Assembly: GCA_019233415.1 (NCBI GenBank) | Contig: JAFAMK010000442.1 | Location: 1-12,430 of the forward strand | Length of the DNA stretch: 12,430 nucleotides | Reading direction: 5' to 3' | From: Vulcanimicrobiota bacterium | Lineage (GTDB): Bacteria; Vulcanimicrobiota; Vulcanimicrobiia; Vulcanimicrobiales; Vulcanimicrobiaceae | Shown here: positions 6,396 to 12,430 of the stretch, piece by piece | Numbering within the stretch: position 1 is the first letter of the stretch | How the letters are laid out: each line of letters begins with the position of its first letter | The notes under the pieces: model-generated | What the model saw: only the letters and a program-made list of their open reading frames with translations | Databases searched by the model: none | What the model was told of the DNA's origin: nothing | Translations under genes and position numbers: made by a program

Positions 6396-9300
6396 TGCCG
6401 ACCAAGACCGACCGCATCCTCGGCTATCTGCCCCGCACGTTTCGCGCGCTGCCGCGGCCGAACACGCTGTACTCGGTCGTCGACGCGTTCGGGAACGAAC
6501 TGCAGCAGGCCGAGAACCTCTCGGCGGCGCTGATGCTCGCGCACTGGGTCGATTTCGCCGATCACGGTGCGCTGAACGTTCAAGACTTGGCGTGCATCGC
6601 GTCGCTGTACGGGCTTGCGCCGCGCGGCGCGACGCCGATCCCGACCGCATACGAGCCGGCCTGCCCGCCGCTCGCCGCCGACGAGACGGTCGAGGAGTTT
6701 CGCGAGCACCTGCTGAGCTACGTCCGCACGTTCATCGACGGGACGACGACGGTGCAGGGGATCCTCCGCATCGTCGCCGAGGCGCTCGGGCTGCACATCG
6801 CCGACGCGTACGCGGATCTCGACACGTGGTGGACGCGCGCCGACGACCGCGTGACGACGACCGACGCGCGCGGCGACGACGCGGCCGAGGCGATCTTCGG
6901 CACGCGCGCGCTCGCGGCGAACGGTGCTGCAGCGAGCGCTGCTACGGTGCGCGGCGGCGTGGATTTGAGGCAAGGCGCTGATCTCAGCGCCGGCGCGCAC
7001 CTGCGCGTGGCGGTCGACGGCGCGGCAGCGATCGACGTGGACTTGTCGGCCCACGCGCACGATCCGCCGGCGACGTTCGCGCAGAACGTCGCCCAGGCGA
7101 TCGGTGCCGCGGTCTCGGCCGCAGCGGTGGAGATCGGCGGCGGCCGGCTCGTCCTCACGTCGCATACCACCGGACCGCTGAGCAGCATTGCGATCGTGGA
7201 CGGCGACGGCGACGCGGCGCCGGTGCTGCTCGGACTTCCGCCGCGCGCATACCACGGCAGCGACGCGGTACGCGCACGCGTGACGGGAACCGTCCCGCTC
7301 GACGGCGGGGTGGACTTCAGCGCGCCGAATGCGCCGCGCTACCTGCGCCTGCTGCTCGACGGCGCGACGCTGCTGGAGCTCGACTGCGCGCTGACCGCCG
7401 CGCACCACACGCTCGACGAGATCGTCGCGGCGATCAACGCGCAGGCCGGGTTCGCGCTCGCCTCGCACGACGCGCACTACCTGACGCTGACCTCCGCGAC
7501 GAACGGTTTCGCCGGCAGCATCGCGTTCCAGCCTGCCTCTGCACAGGATGCGCGCGCACGACTGTTCGGCGCGCCGCCGCTCGTCAGCGCCGGGCGTGAC
7601 GCGCAGGCGGCGCGCTGCACCGGCACGCGCGACGGCTCGGCCGGCTTCGACCTGCGCGCCGGTTCGATGCTCACGCTCGCGGTCGACGGCGCTGCCCCGG
7701 TGACCGTCGACTGCGCCGGCGTGCAGCGCGCCGCGACGACGCTCGACGAGGTCGTCGCGGCGCTCAATGCCGCGCTCGGCGCGCAGGCCGCGACGCACGA
7801 CGGGCACGTCGTCACGGTGAACGGGCACGTTGCCGGCGCCGCCGGCAGCATCGTTTTTTCGACGCCACCGGGCGCAGGTGTGGACGCGGCGTCGGCAATC
7901 TTCGGCGTGCTGCCGCGGACGTTCGCCGGTGCGCCGGCAAGCGCGGCGCGCGTGATCGGGACCGCCGACCTCGCCGGCGGGCTCGACGTCGGCGGAACGC
8001 GCAGCCTGCAGCTCGCGCTCGACGGCGCTGCACCGCGCACGATCGACCTGCGCGGCATCGCGCCGTTCGACCCGGCGACGAAGACGCGGCACGCAACGGT
8101 TCAACAGGTGTGCGGCGCGATCAACGCAGCGCTCGGCGCGGCGGTCGCGACGACCGACGGCCACGTCGTGACGCTGACCTCGCCGACGACCGGCGCGACG
8201 AGCCACATCGCGGTCGTGCCGCTCGACGCCGTGCGCGAGCAGCGCTTCGTCACGCGCGCGTTCGTCACCGACGACGCGGCCTCACAGCTGTTCGGCGTCC
8301 CGCGGCAAACCGCGTTCGGTTCCGATGCGACGGCGGCGCGCGTCGCGGGGACGAAGGACCTGAGCCGCGGCGTCGACCTGACCGCGGCGCGCGCGCTGCG
8401 CGTCGCGGTCGACGGCGGGCCGTTCGTCGACGTCGACTGCGCGGCGAAGAGCCCGCGCCCGCGCGCCGCGCTCGTCACCGAGATCGCGGACGCGCTCAAC
8501 GGCCAGCTCGGCGCGCCGGTCGCCGCGACCGACGGGAAGACGCTGATGCTCACGTCGACGAGCGCGGGCGTTACGAGCCGGATCGCGTTCGGTGCCGGCG
8601 GCGACGCGACGACGCTGTTCTTCGGCGGTCCGGCGACGGCACGCGGGCAGGACGCGGTCGGCGTCATCTTCCGCGCCACCGTCGCGATCCCGAGCGGCGG
8701 CGTCGACTTGAGCGCGGCCGACCGCCTTGCAATCGGGCTCGATGGCGGTGCGCCGGTCGAGTTTTCCTGCGCCGGGCCCGACCCCGCGCACACCTCGCCG
8801 AATCAAATCTGCGCGCGGATCAACCTCGCGCTGCGCGCCGCCGTCGCGGTGCCCGACGGACCCTCCATCGTCCTGTCCACGGTGAAGCGCGACGGCACGG
8901 CGCGGCTCGACATTGCGGTCCCGAGCGCGCACGACGCGACCGCGGCGATCCTCGGCGTCACGGCGCCGCGCACGTACCGCGGCACCGACGCGCAACCGGC
9001 ACAGGTCACGACCGTATCGCTGCACGAGCCGCTCGACTTGCGCGCGACGCGCTTCCTGCGCATCGCGCTCGACGGCGGCGCGCCGCTCGACGTGAACTGC
9101 GCCGGCGCGAACCCGGCCGCGACGAGCATCGACGAGGTCGTCGCTGCACTGAACGCCGCCGCGCCGCACCTCGCCGCGCGCGCCGGAACGGCGATCACGC
9201 TGATCTCTACGAGCGCGGGTAACGGCTCGCGGATCGACCTGCTTCCCTCGTCCGCGGGCGACGCGCGCGCGATCCTGTTCGGCAGCGTCGCCGACGTGAC

Positions 9301-11086
9301 GACCGGCGCGGCGCCGAGCGCGGCGACGATCACCGGCAGCATCAAGCTGCTGGCACCGGTGAACCTCGCCGAGCAGAGCACGCTGCAGCTCGCGGTCGAC
9401 GGCGGCGAACCGTTCACCGTGGACGTCGCCGGAACCTCACCCGACCGCACCGCGCTCGACGAGATCGTCACGCACCTGAACGCGGTCGCGCCCGGACTCG
9501 CGTCCGCGACGAACGAAGACCGCCTCCAACTCACCTCGCCGACGACCGGCGCGGAGAGCCGGCTGGACCTTATCCCGGTGCGCGCGCTCGAAGTCGTCGA
9601 GTACCCGCCGGACTGGCACGACGAGGCGCACGGCGTGCGCCACGGCGACACGTTCACGCTCGACAACGACGGCGCCGCGGAGAGCACGCTCGCGGTGACG
9701 TTCGGCGCGCCGTCCGGAGTCGACGGGCCGGAGCTGGTCGCGCTCGACGCTGGCCTGCGCCTGCGGCTCGCGACGACGATCGCCGTCGGCGAGAGCGTCC
9801 GCGTGCGGGCCGCGACGCCGGCGGGGCTCGTCGCCGAGCGCGTGGGCGCCGACGGCAGCGTCGTGCCGGTTCCTGCAGGCGAGGTGATCTCCACGCCGAT
9901 CGGCGTGCACGCGCGCGTCCCGTTCGCCGGCGAGCGCGCGCTGCGCAGGGTTCACACCGGGCAGTCGCTGATGCTCGACGATCCGGGGTCGCCGTACGTC
10001 GTGCGCCTCGACGCGCTCGACGCGCTGTCCGGCATCACGGTGCAGGTGAACGAAGTCGATGCAACGGCGCGGCTCTACGACGTCGAGATCGCGTTCACGC
10101 CGGCGAGTGGCCCACCGGTCGTCGAGACGTATGCCGGCGTGACCATCGGCGCAGGACCGGCCGCCGATGCGCATCCCGGTCTCGCCGGGCGCGTCCTCGT
10201 CGCCTCGAAACTCGTGCGCGCGACCGACATCGACAAGGCTGCGGTGCTGCGGCTGCCGCGCGGGCGCACGACGTGGTGCTACCTCGACTGCGACGGCGCG
10301 CGCTTCGACAGCGCGCGCTTCGACCACGCGGTGTTCGCCGGCGGCACGTGCGTCGAGGACGGCGTCTTCGACGTCAGCCTCTTCAGCGCGACGGCACCGC
10401 CCGCCGGCGCGAAGCGCGTCGTCTTCGCCGGCGCGCGCTCGACCGCAGCGGCGACCGCGGTCGCATTGCGCTGGCAGCGCTTCGCACCCGGCGCGTTCAC
10501 CGTCAACTTGCCCGCCGAGCTTCCCGCGGCGTTCGGCGCGCGCTTCGACAGCGGCCGCTTCGCGACGGCTGGCGGCGCGCCGGAGACGTACAACGACGTC
10601 GTCTTCGACCCCGTCGGCGATCCCGACAGCATCCCGAACCGCGTGAAGAGCGCGCTCGTCACCGTCGCGCCCGCCGCGCGTGTGCCGATCGGCTTCGAAG
10701 GGTTCGTGATGCCGTTCCACCAGCCGCGCGAGCGCTTTCTCACGCTCGGCTCCACCACCGCGCCCGCACGACTCTTCCTGACAGAAAACGGCGTCACCGG
10801 CTACTACGCGTTCACCGCGGCCGGCAACGGCACGTGGGGGAACGCGATCGCCGTCACGGCGCGCGTCGCCGGTCCGGCGCGCTGGGACCTCACCGTCGGC
10901 TTCGACGGCGCGCGGTTCGAGAGCGCGCGCGCGACCGCGCTCGCCGGCGACGTCGTCGCGGGCGATCCGCTTCCCGCACTCACCGCAAAGATTCTCACCC
11001 CGCGCCCGGTCGGCGTCGTCCAGGCGAAGGCCGCCGGGATTCGCGCCGCCGTCACGCGAGATCGCGCGGAACTCACCGCATCCTAG
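6395..11086 (+). CDS. Giant tail protein I-like baseplate protein with eight tandem repeat domains
   Basis: This 1563-aa protein starts at the ATG of the TGATG junction with baseplate J; an earlier in-frame ATG at 6305 only adds an Arg-rich antisense-like stretch inside the J gene. Residues 1-150 have the tail protein I pattern (P2 gpI is under 200 aa): DRILGYLPRTFRALPRPNTL (6-25), LHIADAYADL at about 133, and helices with DLACIASLYGLAPR and EEFREHLLSYVRTFIDGTTT (100-119). gpI-like proteins sit on the baseplate wedge and carry tail fibres. Residues 161-1066 are a tandem array, described separately. Residues 1067-1563 form a C-terminal region with a strand-rich part (DNDGAAESTLAVTFG, about 1090), three GARF(D/E)S copies near 1301, 1381 and 1505, and GNGTWGNAIAV (about 1478-1488), which resembles the EGTWANVLGLNV segment of the sheath. 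There is no signal peptide, membrane helix or catalytic motif. I infer a baseplate protein with its own stalk or receptor-binding arm. Confidence 0.75.
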   Translation: MPTKTDRILGYLPRTFRALPRPNTLYSVVDAFGNELQQAENLSAALMLAHWVDFADHGALNVQDLACIASLYGLAPRGATPIPTAYEPACPPLAADETVEEFREHLLSYVRTFIDGTTTVQGILRIVAEALGLHIADAYADLDTWWTRADDRVTTTDARGDDAAEAIFGTRALAANGAAASAATVRGGVDLRQGADLSAGAHLRVAVDGAAAIDVDLSAHAHDPPATFAQNVAQAIGAAVSAAAVEIGGGRLVLTSHTTGPLSSIAIVDGDGDAAPVLLGLPPRAYHGSDAVRARVTGTVPLDGGVDFSAPNAPRYLRLLLDGATLLELDCALTAAHHTLDEIVAAINAQAGFALASHDAHYLTLTSATNGFAGSIAFQPASAQDARARLFGAPPLVSAGRDAQAARCTGTRDGSAGFDLRAGSMLTLAVDGAAPVTVDCAGVQRAATTLDEVVAALNAALGAQAATHDGHVVTVNGHVAGAAGSIVFSTPPGAGVDAASAIFGVLPRTFAGAPASAARVIGTADLAGGLDVGGTRSLQLALDGAAPRTIDLRGIAPFDPATKTRHATVQQVCGAINAALGAAVATTDGHVVTLTSPTTGATSHIAVVPLDAVREQRFVTRAFVTDDAASQLFGVPRQTAFGSDATAARVAGTKDLSRGVDLTAARALRVAVDGGPFVDVDCAAKSPRPRAALVTEIADALNGQLGAPVAATDGKTLMLTSTSAGVTSRIAFGAGGDATTLFFGGPATARGQDAVGVIFRATVAIPSGGVDLSAADRLAIGLDGGAPVEFSCAGPDPAHTSPNQICARINLALRAAVAVPDGPSIVLSTVKRDGTARLDIAVPSAHDATAAILGVTAPRTYRGTDAQPAQVTTVSLHEPLDLRATRFLRIALDGGAPLDVNCAGANPAATSIDEVVAALNAAAPHLAARAGTAITLISTSAGNGSRIDLLPSSAGDARAILFGSVADVTTGAAPSAATITGSIKLLAPVNLAEQSTLQLAVDGGEPFTVDVAGTSPDRTALDEIVTHLNAVAPGLASATNEDRLQLTSPTTGAESRLDLIPVRALEVVEYPPDWHDEAHGVRHGDTFTLDNDGAAESTLAVTFGAPSGVDGPELVALDAGLRLRLATTIAVGESVRVRAATPAGLVAERVGADGSVVPVPAGEVISTPIGVHARVPFAGERALRRVHTGQSLMLDDPGSPYVVRLDALDALSGITVQVNEVDATARLYDVEIAFTPASGPPVVETYAGVTIGAGPAADAHPGLAGRVLVASKLVRATDIDKAAVLRLPRGRTTWCYLDCDGARFDSARFDHAVFAGGTCVEDGVFDVSLFSATAPPAGAKRVVFAGARSTAAATAVALRWQRFAPGAFTVNLPAELPAAFGARFDSGRFATAGGAPETYNDVVFDPVGDPDSIPNRVKSALVTVAPAARVPIGFEGFVMPFHQPRERFLTLGSTTAPARLFLTENGVTGYYAFTAAGNGTWGNAIAVTARVAGPARWDLTVGFDGARFESARATALAGDVVAGDPLPALTAKILTPRPVGVVQAKAAGIRAAVTRDRAELTAS
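6941..9592 (+). repeat. Eight tandem ~110-aa repeat domains in the tail protein I-like gene
   Basis: Units begin near 6941, 7274, 7610, 7946, 8336, 8663, 8999 and 9323, and correspond to residues about 183-1066. Each runs through the same five blocks: A-R-V-x-G-T with a G-V-D-L strand; a L-x-L-A-V-D-G-G-A-P strand pair followed by VDCAG; a helix such as TLDEVVAALNAAL; a strand such as LTLTSPTTGA with S-R-I-A; and D-A-x-x-x-L-F-G followed by P-R-T. Unit 4 carries about 18 extra residues and unit 8 lacks the L-F-G block; a lone D-D-A-A-x-x-I-F-G block stands before unit 1. The strand-helix-strand pattern resembles the flagellin hook IN motif and repeats found in other tail proteins (knowledge of family patterns, not searched). 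DNA identity between units is limited, so the duplication is old or strongly selected at protein level. Confidence 0.85.
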
Positions 11087-11090
11087 CAAC

Positions 11091-11096
11091 GAGGAG
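11091..11096 (+). promoter_or_regulatory. Shine-Dalgarno of the 345-aa fibre-like gene
   Basis: GAGGAG lies 9 nt before the in-frame ATG at 11106 and only 3 nt before the ATG at 11100. The spacing favours 11106 as the start and removes two residues (M-S) from the longer reading. Confidence 0.65.
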
Positions 11097-11105
11097 ACCA
11101 TGTCC

Positions 11106-12143
11106 ATGGCAAGCGACGTAAAGCCGTACGTGCAAGTGAACCCGGGCGATCTGATCACCGCGGATCTCTTCAACACGGTCCAGGAAGACGTTCGAAGCGA
11201 CATCGCGCAGCAAGTCACGACCGCGGTCGGCGGGATCACCAGCGTCAAGCACGCCGACGACGCCGGCACGCTCGGCGGGCTGAACATCGATCAGCTCACG
11301 CAGCAGATCCTCGACAAGGTCAAGGCGATGATCCCCGGCCGCACCGGCTACTTGCGCACGTTCAACCGACTCAAGACGGACAAGCCGAAGATCATCCAGC
11401 ACAACCTCGGCGCGGAGCCCGTCGTCGACGCGTACCAGCTCGAGTATTTCCAAGTCGTGTGCGCGCAGGGCGAGACGTCGGCCGACGCGGTCGTCGAATA
11501 CGTGAACTTCTATCTCTACCACACGAGCGAAAAGCACATTCGCGGCATGCAGCCGTCCGCCGCGCAAGGCGGTCAGCCGACGCCGGTCAACGTCGTGATC
11601 GAGGACCCGCAGCAGCCGGCCTTCCGGATCGCGTTCAAGGACCTGCTCACCGAGTTCGGCGTCGACACGACCAAGGATACGGTGACGCTCGACGAGCTGG
11701 TCACCGCGTTCTGGTCGGCGCTCTTCTCGGCGCAGAAGCAGAACGACGCATTCGATCCCGACCAGTACTGCCACTCGCCGTGGTTCGAAAAGTGCTGCGG
11801 CGAGCTGCGCACGATCAAGGACCTGCGCGATCGCGGCGACTGGGACAACATTTGGTTCAAGATGTTGCCGCGCAAGACGATCAACTATCCCGCGTTCACG
11901 CCGGTTCAGCAAACGCAGTACACGCCGCAGGCGCAGCCGCTGACGATCAACGGTCAGATTCCGACCGCAAACCAAGGTGGTGGGGACCCGCCGTTCCCCT
12001 CGACCGGCCCGACGCAGCTCGAGGTCGTGCACGTCGACTATGCAACGACGGGAATCGTACTCGTCTCCGACCCGGTGCCGCAGCCGAACGCACCGCCCAA
12101 CCTCAAGGACGAGCTGGCCGTGATGCTCATCATGAAGGCCTGA
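11106..12143 (+). CDS. Fibre-like or baseplate-associated protein of unknown function
   Basis: This 345-aa protein follows the giant protein by 19 nt and is part of the same operon. The N-terminal part (VNPGDLITADLFNTVQEDVR, residues 11-30, and KHADDAGTLGGLNIDQL, 48-64) resembles attachment and trimerisation segments of phage tail fibres, where GDLI.A..FN and HA..A..LGG patterns recur. The middle (about 75-260) looks like a globular domain, with PRKTINYPAF near 255 and a Cys/His-rich stretch YCHSPWFEKCCGELRTIKDL (221-240). A Pro/Gln-rich linker (about 263-300) precedes a C-terminal strand domain with TQLEVVHVDYATTGIVLVSD (303-322) and DELAVMLIMKA at the end. There is no signal peptide or membrane helix. 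I do not recognise a known family. Its place next to gpI-type proteins, where phages encode the tail fibre, suggests a short fibre, adaptor or fibre-attached structural protein. Confidence 0.6.
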   Translation: MASDVKPYVQVNPGDLITADLFNTVQEDVRSDIAQQVTTAVGGITSVKHADDAGTLGGLNIDQLTQQILDKVKAMIPGRTGYLRTFNRLKTDKPKIIQHNLGAEPVVDAYQLEYFQVVCAQGETSADAVVEYVNFYLYHTSEKHIRGMQPSAAQGGQPTPVNVVIEDPQQPAFRIAFKDLLTEFGVDTTKDTVTLDELVTAFWSALFSAQKQNDAFDPDQYCHSPWFEKCCGELRTIKDLRDRGDWDNIWFKMLPRKTINYPAFTPVQQTQYTPQAQPLTINGQIPTANQGGGDPPFPSTGPTQLEVVHVDYATTGIVLVSDPVPQPNAPPNLKDELAVMLIMKA

Positions 12144-12169
12144 GCGGCACGTAACGAGATCGACGGCGA

Positions 12170-12430
12170 ATGAACGCGAGCGACGGGTACGACGGGAGCG
12201 CGACCGCGTTCGAGGGCGAGACCACGCTCCTCGTGCGCAGCGTGCCGGCCGGCGCGCGGATTCGTCGCGCCGTGCTCACCGCGACTCCCGTCGCCGGCCC
12301 GAGCGGGACGCTGTTCGAAGAACGGATCGACCTGAGCGCTTCGTCGAACGGCGCCGCGCTCGGCGCGACGAAGGTCGTCGTCAAAAGCACGGCAACGACG
12401 GCAGCGTTCGTCGAGGTCGACTTCCACAAG
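12170..12430 (+). CDS. Start of a further structural-type gene (partial, runs off right edge)
   Basis: An ATG 27 nt after the previous stop opens a frame of 87 codons without a stop to the window edge. It keeps the operon direction and high-GC third positions. The visible N-terminal part is strand-rich (FEGETTLLVRSVPAGARIRR, residues 14-33, then AVLTATPVAGPSGTLFEERI), compatible with a beta-sandwich of a fibre or accessory tail protein. The ribosome site is weak (no clear AGGAGG-like sequence). With so little sequence the identity cannot be given. Confidence 0.55.
   Translation, partial: MNASDGYDGSATAFEGETTLLVRSVPAGARIRRAVLTATPVAGPSGTLFEERIDLSASSNGAALGATKVVVKSTATTAAFVEVDFHK

Noticed and set aside
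6941..9592. CRISPR array or non-coding tandem repeat
   Set aside because: The repetition is at protein level, about 330 bp per unit, with diverged DNA inside one continuous reading frame.
11106..12143. Cargo toxin or effector
   Set aside because: No recognisable catalytic motif or effector signal is visible, and the N-terminus has fibre-like features; the location beside gpI fits a structural role better.
12038..12429. Minus-strand frames at the right edge
   Set aside because: They lie opposite the plus-strand operon, are rich in Arg or Ser/Thr as antisense frames are, and have no ribosome site.

Overview
The window is a high-GC bacterial locus (about 70% GC by eye, G/C-rich third codon positions). 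It encodes the tail of a contractile, phage-tail-like particle. It could be a phage tail module, a tailocin or an extracellular contractile injection system (CIS). No head, portal, terminase, integrase or lysis gene is visible, but the window is short and genes are cut at both ends. I cannot name the organism; codon and base use suggest a GC-rich soil-type lineage, and I would not go further.

Two divergent operons are separated by a short intergenic region around 4177-4278. The left operon, on the minus strand, reads outward from that gap: a 322-aa protein that may be a tail terminator or completion protein (4176-3208); the contractile sheath (3198-1507); the inner tube (1492-935); a tail-assembly-chaperone-like protein (918-469); and a translationally coupled Ala-rich protein that leaves the left edge (472-1). 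The stop codons of the 322-aa gene and of the sheath gene lie inside the Shine-Dalgarno sequences of the sheath and tube genes, so this is one tightly packed transcript.

The right operon, on the plus strand, is a baseplate operon. It holds a gp25/gpW-like wedge protein (4279-4776); a baseplate J protein (4773-6395); a very large tail-protein-I-like protein of 1563 aa (6395-11086); a 345-aa protein with a tail-fibre-like N-terminus (11106-12143); and a further partial gene that leaves the right edge (from 12170). The first three overlap by 4, 4 and 1 bases at their GTGA and TGATG junctions, which indicates coupled translation of the wedge parts.

The most unusual element is the tail-protein-I-like gene. 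The ordinary gpI fold occupies only about its first 150 residues. Eight tandem domains of about 110 residues follow, resembling the repeat seen in flagellar hook-associated proteins (a TLDEVVAALNA-type helix followed by an LTLTS strand). A C-terminal region of about 490 residues carries three copies of a GARF(D/E)S motif and a GTWGNAIAV segment resembling one in the sheath. My inference is that the baseplate protein has a stalk or receptor-binding arm built into it. The divergent gap contains a 45-bp imperfect palindrome close to both operon starts, a candidate shared operator or RNA structure.
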